From assembly GCA_025360895.1 (NCBI GenBank), contig JANYBF010000593.1, forward strand, positions 1 through 6,277: a stretch of DNA of 6,277 nt, given 5' to 3'. The notes under the pieces were generated by a model, which was not told the origin of the DNA, ran no database searches, and worked only from the letters and a program-made list of their open reading frames with translations. Shown piece by piece: positions 1 through 5,488 of this stretch (the first letter of the stretch is position 1; every line of letters begins with the position of its first letter). The DNA comes from Verrucomicrobiota bacterium (GTDB lineage Bacteria > Verrucomicrobiota > Verrucomicrobiia > Limisphaerales > JADLHS01). The position numbers were made by a program, and so were the translations under genes.

Positions 1-1
1 C

Positions 2-785
2 TTCCAGAAATTCGCGCACCGAGTGCGTCTCATTGGTTGCGATTACGTAATCATCCGGCTGATCCTGCTGTAACATCAGCCACATGGCCTCGACATATTC
101 CTTCGCGTAACCCCAATCGCGCTTTGCCTCCAGGTCCGAGGTAAAGTTTGTCCTGCAGTCCGGCCTGGATGTGCGCCACCGCCCGGGTGATTTTTCGCGT
201 CACAAACGTTTCACCGCGCCGGGGCGATTCGTGGTTAAACAAGATGCCGTTGCTCGCGTGCAACCCGTACGACTCGCGGTAATTCACCGTGATCCAATAC
301 GCATAAACCTTCGCGCAACCGTACGGACTGCGGGGATAAAACGGCGTGGTCTCCTTCTGCGGCACTTCCATCACTTTGCCATACATCTCGGACGAGGAAG
401 CTTGATAGTACCGCGGCTTGATCCCGGTCTCGCGGATCGCTTCGAGCAAACGGATCGCGCCCGTCGCCGTGATATCCGTCGTGTATTCCGGGCTGTCAAA
501 GCTCACCCGCACATGACTCTGCGCCGCCAGATTATAGACTTCGTCGGGTTGAATCTTCAGCACCAACCGCGACAACGCACTGGCATCGCTCAGATCGCCG
601 TAATGAAGAATCAACCGCTTCCGACTGGCATGCGGGTCTTCGTAAATGGGATCGAGCCGTCCCGTGTTGAACGTACTTGCCCGCCGGATGATGCCATGCA
701 CTTCGTAGCCCTTGGCCAGAAGCAACTCCGCCAGATACGACCCGTCCTGCCCCGTGATGCCAGTGATTAAAGCTCGTTTCGCCAT
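2..785 (-). pseudogene. gmd: GDP-mannose 4,6-dehydratase, frameshifted and cut by the window edge
   Basis: Cytoplasmic enzyme of the extended short-chain dehydrogenase family that converts GDP-D-mannose to GDP-4-keto-6-deoxymannose, precursor of GDP-fucose, GDP-rhamnose and related surface sugars. Residues 9-15 (GITGQDG) form the NADP-binding turn. ASSSEMYG (129-136) and Tyr155-xxx-Lys159 supply the Ser/Thr-Glu-Tyr-Lys catalytic set. The ATG at 785 gives the family-typical MAKRALITG start; an in-frame TTG at 800 is less likely. The first frame holds to LYLG at about 135 (217 residues). The family sequence then continues in another frame from 133 to the window edge (44 codons, including RDWGYAKEYVEAMW and VIATNETHSVREF). 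One C remains where an Asn codon is expected, so two bases are missing or one is extra at 134. The rest of the C-terminus lies outside. Whether this is a real mutation or an assembly error cannot be decided here; identity as gmd is near certain. Confidence 0.93.
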
Positions 786-906
786 ATTTAATGCCCGCAA
801 GCATCAGAAACCGACTCTCAAAACGCAAGCTTGTAAACGGTCCGGAATCATTTACAGCCATTGGGAAAGGCTTCGCAGTCGGGCCACCGCGAGGAAGTTT
901 AAAAAA

Positions 907-984
907 TGGTCGGGGCGGAGAGATTTGAACTCTCGACCTCTTGCACCCCAAGCAAGCGCGCTAGCCGGGCTACGCTACGCCCCG
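907..984 (-). tRNA. tRNA-Pro (anticodon GGG)
   Basis: The minus strand folds into a complete cloverleaf of 78 nt including CCA. The acceptor stem CGGGGCG/CGCCCCG has seven Watson-Crick pairs. The D stem is GCGT/GCGC with one G-T pair. The anticodon stem CTTGC/GCAAG encloses loop TTGGGGT, which puts anticodon GGG at 949-947. The T arm is GAGAG-TTCAAAT-CTCTC. Discriminator A at 910 is followed by an encoded CCA (909-907). A run of six T (906-901) follows directly and may help stop transcription, though no separate hairpin precedes it. GGG reads proline codons CCC and CCU. The gene lies between lpdA and gmd on the same strand. Confidence 0.96.
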
Positions 985-1011
985 ACCGAAATCGGAATCA
1001 AGCCCACGAAG

Positions 1012-1039
1012 ATACTAACGAGTAAATTGCGCGTATCAA
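1012..1039 (-). promoter_or_regulatory. Probable sigma-70 type promoter of the tRNA-Pro gene
   Basis: On the minus strand, TTGATA (1039-1034, five of six matches to the -35 consensus) is separated by 16 bp from TAGTAT (1017-1012, four of six matches to the -10 consensus). Transcription would begin about 20 nt before the mature tRNA 5' end at 984, a normal leader for a tRNA precursor. The -35 box overlaps a small inverted repeat, TCAATC-5 nt-GATTGA (1036-1052), whose role is unclear. The call rests on consensus matching and position only. Confidence 0.45.
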
Positions 1040-1123
1040 TCACGAAGATTGACGGATGACTCTGTCCTCCTCCTCGCGCCCAACCTCCCCCGATAAAATC
1101 AAGGATGAGGATGAACGCCCGGC

Positions 1124-2539
1124 TCACGCCCGCTTCTTTGAAATGGTATGGGTCGCGTGACCGTAGAACGCCTCGGCGCACTCCATCAGCGTCTCGGACA
1201 ACGTTGGATGCGGATGCACGGTCAGCGCAATGTCTTCGGCCGTCGCGCCCATCTCCAGCGCCAACACGGCTTCGGCAATTAATTCGCCCGCCCCCGCCCC
1301 ACAAATGCCCACGCCCAGCACCCGTTCAGTTTCAGGATCAATGATCATCTTCGTCACGCCGTCCGTACGATCAAATGACATTGCGCGCCCGGACGCAGCC
1401 CATGGAAATTTAGACACCTCATATTTGATGCCGCGCTCTTTCGCTTCAGCCTCGGTCAAGCCGCACCAAGCCAGTTCCGGGTCGGTGAACACGACCGCGG
1501 GCATGACGATGTCCTGATTGATGCTATTCTCGCCGTTAATGACTTCAACCGCGATGCGGCCTTCCTTGTGCGCCTTGTGTGCCAGCAAAATCCCGCCCGC
1601 AATGTCGCCGATGGCGTAGATGTGTGGATCGTCTGTCTGTTGCTTGAGGTTCACTTTGATGAACCCTTTTTCATCAAGCTGAACCTTGGTGTTTTCCAGG
1701 CCAAGGTCGGCACTGTTGGCAGCCCGGCCCACGGAAACCAGCACGCGATCGTAAAGTTCCTCAACCTTCTTGCCATCGAATTCCATCTCAACCTTGATCT
1801 GCTTGCCTACGGTGGACATCTTGTTCACGCGCGCTTTGAGCCGGATTTCCTTGAAGGCCTTTTTCGCCGCCGCGACCACCGGCCGCGCCAGATCGGGATC
1901 CGCGCCGGCCAGAATATTATCCAATGCTTCGACCACTGTGACCTTGCTGCCCAGCGCGGCATACACCGTCCCCATCTCCATGCCGATGTAACCGCCACCG
2001 ACAACGAGCAGATTCTCCGGAATGTCCTCAATCTCCAACGCCTCGGTGGAAGTCATGATGCGCGGATTCCCGAGATCGAACGCCTTCGGCAACGCTGGCA
2101 ACGAACCAACCGCGACAATGGCGGTGTCGAAATTTACGAACTGCTGTCCCTGCTCGCTCTCAACGCGCAGTGTCTGCGAGCCTTCAAAATAGGCCTTGCC
2201 TTGAATCACCTGCACGTTGCGCATCTTGGCCAGTTGCGCCACTCCGCCACCGAGCTTGGTGAGAATGGATTCCTTCCACACCCGCAGTTTCGCCAGATCC
2301 ACCGTTGGCGCGGCAAAGGTAATGCCGCGATGTTCAGATTCCCGGGCCGAAGTAATTTGGTGCGTGGCATAAAGCAGGGCCTTGGAGGGAATGCAACCGC
2401 GATTCAGGCAAACGCCGCCGAGCCGTTTGTCCCGCTCGATCAACAGGACTTTCTTGCCCAGGTCCGCCGCGTAAAAGGCCGCCGCGTATCCGCCGGGACC
2501 GGCGCCGATAACTACCATGTCAGTTTTGATTGGGTCCAT
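1124..2539 (-). CDS. lpdA: Dihydrolipoyl dehydrogenase (E3)
   Basis: Flavoprotein that reoxidises the dihydrolipoyl groups of 2-oxoacid dehydrogenase complexes and passes electrons through FAD to NAD+. It is full length (471 aa). The FAD-binding GAGPGG lies at 12-17, and the redox-active disulfide CLNRGC has Cys44 and Cys49. A second Rossmann fold has GGGYIG at 181-186 with Glu204 at the end of its second strand, which fits NAD rather than NADP. The FAD-contacting segment YAIGDIAGG is present, and the C-terminal interface motif HPHPTLSE (442-449) carries the catalytic His444-Glu449 pair. The ATG at 2539 lies one base after the stop codon of the four-helix-bundle gene, so translational coupling is likely. 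Its AGGAGG Shine-Dalgarno sits inside the downstream arm of an inverted repeat. E2 is the next recognisable enzyme gene upstream, which places this E3 with a pyruvate or other 2-oxoacid dehydrogenase complex. Confidence 0.97.
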   Translation of the reverse strand: MDPIKTDMVVIGAGPGGYAAAFYAADLGKKVLLIERDKRLGGVCLNRGCIPSKALLYATHQITSARESEHRGITFAAPTVDLAKLRVWKESILTKLGGGVAQLAKMRNVQVIQGKAYFEGSQTLRVESEQGQQFVNFDTAIVAVGSLPALPKAFDLGNPRIMTSTEALEIEDIPENLLVVGGGYIGMEMGTVYAALGSKVTVVEALDNILAGADPDLARPVVAAAKKAFKEIRLKARVNKMSTVGKQIKVEMEFDGKKVEELYDRVLVSVGRAANSADLGLENTKVQLDEKGFIKVNLKQQTDDPHIYAIGDIAGGILLAHKAHKEGRIAVEVINGENSINQDIVMPAVVFTDPELAWCGLTEAEAKERGIKYEVSKFPWAASGRAMSFDRTDGVTKMIIDPETERVLGVGICGAGAGELIAEAVLALEMGATAEDIALTVHPHPTLSETLMECAEAFYGHATHTISKKRA

Positions 2540-2540
2540 A

Positions 2541-3089
2541 TTAAATCTTCCTCCTCGTCCTCGTTCTCGTCCTCGATAGTTTGGTCTTGTAACTCACCCG
2601 TTGCGGCTCCCGTGGAACGCCCGTTGAATACTCCACCGGCGCTTCCTTCATTTGTCCGAGGGTATCAAACCGATCAACCAGCACACAAAGAATCGAAACA
2701 ATCCTGACCAGAACTTTCTTTCCGTCGAGAATTCGTTCTTCGTTGGCCGCTCGTTTCGCAACCAGGGCGTCCAAGCAAGCCGCGCACTCGGTACCCGACC
2801 CACGCGCGTCATCAAAGAATTTTGCCCGTACTTGCCGCTGGCGCTTGCCGTTGCCCTCGGCCGTATTGAGCAATGCCGAAAGGCTGGCGCGGTCAAGCTG
2901 GTCGCAAACTTCGGCTGTCTTTCCCTTTGCCGATTTTGACACCTCCGCTAGCAAGTCCGTGACCCAGGCGATGAACTGAAGTTCCAGTTGATAAACGTCC
3001 AGCTTCTCGTGGTCGAACAGGGGCGGGGATGATAGCACCCGCTTTATCTGGCTCGGAGACTGACTGCTGCGTTCAGATTGTTCATTCAT
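2541..3089 (-). CDS. Four-helix-bundle protein of the S23/IVS-encoded family
   Basis: Protein of 182 aa whose core (about 25-141) matches the four-helix-bundle family first known from ORFs in 23S rRNA intervening sequences and related to the Avd accessory protein of diversity-generating retroelements. Visible hallmarks are FDHEKLDVYQLELQF (25-39, helix 1), QLDRASLSALLNTAEGNGKR (64-83, the conserved QL-RA-S---N-AEG pattern) and FFDDARGSGTECAACLDAL (91-109, equivalent to the ARGS--E----L stretch). The last helix is ILDGKKVLVRIVSILCVLVDRF (120-141) in part. The family is usually near 120 aa, so an N-terminal arm of about 24 residues and a C-terminal arm of about 40 are extra. The tail RTRTRTRR (173-180) is encoded by the inverted-repeat arm. 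The ATG at 3089 has no Shine-Dalgarno; an overlapping ATG at 3085 is out of frame. The gene sits between E2 and lpdA. The family's molecular function is unknown; binding to nucleic acid or to partner proteins is the usual guess. Family assignment is firm, role is not. Confidence 0.88.
   Translation of the reverse strand: MNEQSERSSQSPSQIKRVLSSPPLFDHEKLDVYQLELQFIAWVTDLLAEVSKSAKGKTAEVCDQLDRASLSALLNTAEGNGKRQRQVRAKFFDDARGSGTECAACLDALVAKRAANEERILDGKKVLVRIVSILCVLVDRFDTLGQMKEAPVEYSTGVPREPQRVSYKTKLSRTRTRTRRKI
2549..2575. repeat. Inverted repeat, lpdA-proximal arm
   Basis: A GAGGAC-rich arm that pairs with 3101-3127. Read on the minus strand it encodes the last residues of the four-helix-bundle protein and contains the AGGAGG that precedes lpdA. 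The strand asymmetry (all purine except for C) is typical of simple GAGGAC/GAGAAC repeat tracts. Confidence 0.93.
2550..2555 (-). promoter_or_regulatory. lpdA ribosome binding site inside the repeat arm
   Basis: AGGAGG on the minus strand ends 10 nt before the lpdA ATG at 2539. It is the only strong Shine-Dalgarno seen in the window; the E2, four-helix, deoR, gmd and pduL starts lack one. All six bases fall within the 20-bp perfect part of the inverted repeat. Pairing with the E2-proximal arm would therefore hide the site, while ribosomes translating the end of the four-helix gene would open it. Confidence 0.6.
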
Positions 3090-3100
3090 AAATTCGAGAA

Positions 3101-3127
3101 CGAGGAGGAGAACGAGGACGAGGAGGA
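3101..3127. repeat. Inverted repeat, E2-proximal arm
   Basis: Reverse complement of 2549-2575 with one mismatch. It begins at the base directly after the E2 stop codon (3130-3128) and fills most of the 38-nt gap before the four-helix-bundle start codon. In the mRNA this arm is pyrimidine-rich and includes TCCTCCTCG, complementary to Shine-Dalgarno sequences. Confidence 0.93.
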
Positions 3128-4399
3128 CTAAAGTTTGACCGACTCTTCCTTGAAATCCTGCAGCGCCGCCACCAAATCCACGATAAACCGCGCCGCCGCA
3201 CCGCCATCAATTACGCGATGATCATACGATAAACCCAGCGGTGTCAGCATGCGAACTTCGACTTTACCGTCGCGCACCACCGGTTTCATGGCACCCCGGC
3301 CGAGGCCGAGGATCGCGACTTCTGGCTTGTTGACGATCGGCGTAAAATGCGCGCCACCAATGGCTCCTTGATTGGAAATCGTGAAGGTGCCGCCTTTGAG
3401 TTCGTCGCCCGTGACTTTCCGGTCGCGCGCTTTCTGGGCGAGTTGCTCCAGTTCCTTCGCGAGTTCGAGCACGCTTTTCTTATCCACGTCGCGGATCACT
3501 GGAACGATTAAACCCGCGTCCGTGTCCACTGCGATACCGAGGTGAATGTAGTCCTTGAGGATGATCTCGTTCGCGACTTCATCCAGGCTGGAATTGAAGC
3601 TGGGATGCTTTTTCAGAGTCGCGGCCACCGCTTTCAAGACCAGTGGCGTCAGCGTTAGCTTCGTGCCTTTGGTTTCGTACTCGGCGGCGAACTTCTTTCG
3701 CAATTCGTTCAAGCGCGTAAAGTCGGCCTCGTCGAACTGCGTAACGTGCGGGATGGCATTCCAGTTTTCCCACATGCGCCGGGCAATGACTTGGCGTAGG
3801 GGCGTTATGGATTTTTTCGTGACCGGTCCCCACTTGGAAAAATCAATCTGCTCGGTAGCGGGCTTCGCGGGCGCAGCCGCAACCACCCCGGCGGATTTGC
3901 CTTTGGCCGCCGATTTTTCCAGCCGTTGAATGTAAGCGCGCACGTCGCTCATTTCGACGCGCCCGCCCGAACCGCTGCCGCGGATCCGGCCCAGATCAAT
4001 TCCCAATTCGCGCGCGACCCGGCGCAATGAAGGTGAAGCCACCGGCGCCGCCACGCGCGGCGGAGTCTCTTCATCATTGGCGGCTTCGGCAACCTCGGCC
4101 GGCTCTTCCACTTCTGGATTGGCGCGCTTCACCGAAATTTTCGACGCCACCGGCAACGACGCCCCCCCACTTTCGCCCAGCGAAAGAATGCGCTGGCCAA
4201 TGGTGATTTTATCGCCGGCCTTCACAAAAACCTTGGTCACGACCCCCGCTGCGGTCGCGGGAATGGTGGCCACGGCTTTTTCGTTTTCGAGTTCGATAAT
4301 GGTTTGATCCTTGACGATCGTATCGCCTTCTTTCACGAAGACGTTGACCACGACGCCCGAATCCGAGCCCTCACCGAGTTTTGGTAATTTCAAATCCAT
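3128..4399 (-). CDS. Dihydrolipoyl acyltransferase (E2), probably pyruvate dehydrogenase type
   Basis: Core enzyme of a 2-oxoacid dehydrogenase complex; transfers the acyl group from lipoyl-lysine to CoA. The 423 aa show the standard modular order. One lipoyl domain (1-75) has ENEKA with lipoyl-Lys41. A mobile Ala/Pro/Glu-rich linker (80-119) is followed by a peripheral-subunit-binding domain (about 121-160, SPSLRRVARELGIDLGRIRG). A second linker leads to the catalytic domain (about 195-423), which includes ISNQGAIGG (341-349) and the active-site motif DHRVIDGG (393-400) with His394 and Asp398. The catalytic domain resembles acetyltransferases (aceF type), but substrate (pyruvate versus branched-chain oxoacids) is not proven from sequence. 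The ATG at 4399 lacks a clear Shine-Dalgarno. The gene is followed by the four-helix-bundle insert and lpdA. No E1 gene is found upstream, where a DeoR regulator lies instead, so E1 must be encoded elsewhere. Confidence 0.95.
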   Translation of the reverse strand: MDLKLPKLGEGSDSGVVVNVFVKEGDTIVKDQTIIELENEKAVATIPATAAGVVTKVFVKAGDKITIGQRILSLGESGGASLPVASKISVKRANPEVEEPAEVAEAANDEETPPRVAAPVASPSLRRVARELGIDLGRIRGSGSGGRVEMSDVRAYIQRLEKSAAKGKSAGVVAAAPAKPATEQIDFSKWGPVTKKSITPLRQVIARRMWENWNAIPHVTQFDEADFTRLNELRKKFAAEYETKGTKLTLTPLVLKAVAATLKKHPSFNSSLDEVANEIILKDYIHLGIAVDTDAGLIVPVIRDVDKKSVLELAKELEQLAQKARDRKVTGDELKGGTFTISNQGAIGGAHFTPIVNKPEVAILGLGRGAMKPVVRDGKVEVRMLTPLGLSYDHRVIDGGAAARFIVDLVAALQDFKEESVKL

Positions 4400-4645
4400 A
4401 GTGCCAAAGGCGGAATAGCCTGCCGGAAACCGTCCGCATTTCCTAGAAAAAACTCTTCCCGGAAAAAATTTATGCGAACACCAGAAAAACCAAACGCTCG
4501 TACGGAGGGCAGTAAGCTGACTGTGAAAAGCACCGATTCATTGTTTGCCACCCGCTTGCGCAGCGCCTTCGGTGAACGTTCCCATCCCTTCAGAACTGAA
4601 ACCCACTCCGCCCGCCACGTTGGCCTTTCCAAAATGGTTCTGCCC
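4400..4645. other. Gene-free spacer between deoR and the E2 gene
   Basis: This 246-bp stretch carries the downstream end of deoR and presumably the promoter of the E2-lpdA cluster, but I see no convincing -35/-10 pair or terminator hairpin. It contains two A6 tracts (4447-4452 and 4463-4468) that may bend DNA. An open frame runs across it on the minus strand (4659-4390), but it overlaps both neighbouring genes, has no Shine-Dalgarno and resembles no family I recognise, so I do not call it a gene. A degenerate gene or a dispersed intergenic repeat remains possible. Confidence 0.5.
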
Positions 4646-5404
4646 TTATCCAGCAACAATGACTTCGATTCCCTTCACCCGCAGTTGCCCGATCAATTCC
4701 ATCGGTGCTTGATTGTCGGTGACGATGGTGTGGATTTTTGAGAGGTCGCAAAGCGGCGAGACCGAGCGCCGGCCAAATTTTGTGTGGTCGAGGCAAAAGA
4801 TCACCTTCGCTGCGGCGCGCATCATCGCAAGCTGGATGTCAATCAGCAGTCCATGTGAATTGGTCAATCCTTCGAGCGTGATGCCGCCAGCGCTCATCAC
4901 CGCAATGTCCGCATGAATTTTTGTGAACACCTCTACCGCGAGCGGGCCGACCAGCACGCCGAGTCGCGGATAAATCACGCCGCCGCTCAGGACGAGTTCC
5001 ACGCGACCGGCCGCTGAGTAAAGATTCGCGACCGGCAGAGAATTGGTCACGATTTGCGGTGATTTATCTTCGAGATGTTTCGCTACGTGAAAAGTCGTCG
5101 TGCCCGCGTCAATAATCACACTTTGATTCGGGCGAATGAGTTCGGCACAGGCGCGGCCAATTGCTTCCTTGGAATCGAGTTGATGGGTGTCGCGGGCCGA
5201 GAAGGTGAACTCGTCGGACTTCGGCGTGACGATGCGGGCGCCACCATGCGTGCGCTTTAAATTCCCGGCAGCTTCCAGCACCGTGAGATCGCGACGGACG
5301 GTGGAAACGGACGAGCCTACGTGCTTAGCCAAGTCCTCAAGCGACGCAAACTCAACCTGTTGGAGATAAGCTTCCAACCGATGTTTTCGCTCTTCTGCCG
5401 TCAT
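4646..5404 (-). CDS. DeoR/GlpR-family transcriptional regulator
   Basis: Cytoplasmic sugar-phosphate-responsive repressor, 252 aa from the ATG at 5404, the usual length for the family. The winged helix-turn-helix is at the N-terminus: helices in EERKHRLEAYLQQ, then SLEDLAKHVGSSVSTVRRDL (21-40) and the signature LEAAGNLKRTHGGA (43-56). The C-terminal DeoRC sensor fold contains IDAGTTTFHVAKHL, TNSLPVANL, LSGGVIYPRLGVLVGPLA and CLDHTKFGRR, which together form the phosphosugar pocket. The frame stays open upstream to 5533, but that would overlap pduL and add 43 residues unlike the family, so the shorter start is chosen although no Shine-Dalgarno is visible. It is divergent from pduL across 84 bp that contain a palindrome. 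The likely job, by inference, is control of the adjacent pduL/BMC genes, probably in response to fucose-, rhamnose- or aldolase-derived phosphosugars. Confidence 0.93.
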   Translation of the reverse strand: MTAEERKHRLEAYLQQVEFASLEDLAKHVGSSVSTVRRDLTVLEAAGNLKRTHGGARIVTPKSDEFTFSARDTHQLDSKEAIGRACAELIRPNQSVIIDAGTTTFHVAKHLEDKSPQIVTNSLPVANLYSAAGRVELVLSGGVIYPRLGVLVGPLAVEVFTKIHADIAVMSAGGITLEGLTNSHGLLIDIQLAMMRAAAKVIFCLDHTKFGRRSVSPLCDLSKIHTIVTDNQAPMELIGQLRVKGIEVIVAG

Positions 5405-5430
5405 TCGAGCAACAACTTGGTAGATATTGA

Positions 5431-5452
5431 AACATTTTGCAAGATAAATGTT
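5431..5452. promoter_or_regulatory. Candidate operator palindrome in the deoR-pduL promoter region
   Basis: AACATTT (5431-5437) and AAATGTT (5446-5452) are perfect reverse complements separated by 8 bp, in the AT-rich part of the divergent spacer. The arm centres are 15 bp apart, so both half-sites do not fall exactly on one face of the helix, but a spaced AT-rich palindrome is compatible with a dimeric repressor. DeoR-family members commonly autoregulate from such divergent spacers. This is a positional prediction only. Confidence 0.45.
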
Positions 5453-5475
5453 GACGGTGCGGGCAAATCGGTCAA
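5447..5475 (-). promoter_or_regulatory. Possible deoR promoter
   Basis: Minus-strand TTGACC (5475-5470) lies 17 bp before AACATT (5452-5447). The -35 match is good (five of six) and the -10 match is weak (three of six). The -10 coincides with one arm of the candidate operator, which would fit autorepression. Leader length to the ATG at 5404 would be roughly 35 nt. Confidence 0.22.
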
Positions 5476-5479
5476 AACT
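5451..5479 (+). promoter_or_regulatory. Possible pduL promoter
   Basis: TTGACG (5451-5456) is followed after 17 bp by AAAACT (5474-5479). The -35 match is good and the -10 match is weak (three of six). The -35 overlaps the candidate operator. Transcription would start only a few bases before the pduL ATG at 5489, implying a nearly leaderless mRNA, which agrees with the absence of a Shine-Dalgarno there. Confidence 0.2.
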
Positions 5480-5488
5480 GTTCACGTT

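Larger units (their letters stand above)
2549..3127. mobile_element. IVS-like element: four-helix-bundle gene framed by a 27-bp inverted repeat
   Basis: The arms 2549-2575 and 3101-3127 are reverse complements at 26 of 27 positions: 20 perfect pairs, one mismatch (2569/3107), then six more pairs. They are built from GAGGAC/GAGAAC units. The enclosed sequence is essentially one gene for a four-helix-bundle (S23/IVS) protein. The upstream arm abuts the E2 stop codon exactly and the downstream arm ends 9 bp before the lpdA start. In the minus-strand transcript the arms would make a long stem with the gene in the loop. In known 23S rRNA IVS elements the same protein family is carried between complementary ends. 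No transposase, reverse transcriptase or clear target duplication is present, so mobility is inference; an alternative is a repeat-bordered resident gene. Confidence 0.55.

Noticed and set aside
1036..1052. Small inverted repeat TCAATC-5 nt-GATTGA as the lpdA terminator
   Set aside because: The stem has only six, mostly A-T, pairs with no T-run after it on the minus strand, and it overlaps the likely tRNA promoter.
1568..2707. Long open frame (379 codons) on the plus strand
   Set aside because: It lies entirely opposite lpdA and part of the four-helix gene, has no recognisable domain, and its end translates the simple repeat. The length follows from codon bias of the true genes on the other strand.
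2541..3089. Diversity-generating retroelement (Avd-like accessory protein)
   Set aside because: The family is related to Avd, but no reverse transcriptase, template repeat or variable repeat is found in the window; the RNA-stem arrangement fits an IVS-type element better.
2549..3127. CRISPR or tandem repeat array
   Set aside because: There are only two arms, in inverted orientation, separated by a coding gene; no regular spacers.
2542..3132. TAAA on both outer sides of the inverted repeat (2542-2545 and 3129-3132) as a target-site duplication
   Set aside because: Four bases at unequal distance from the arms (3 and 1 bp), and both copies overlap stop codons of genes, so chance is likely.
4447..4468. 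Phased A-tract curvature in front of the E2 gene
   Set aside because: Only two A6 tracts with 16-bp spacing, not in phase with the helical repeat.
5321..5488. Upstream-extended start of PduL
   Set aside because: The added 56 residues are antisense to deoR and to the promoter region and do not resemble a PduL N-terminus.
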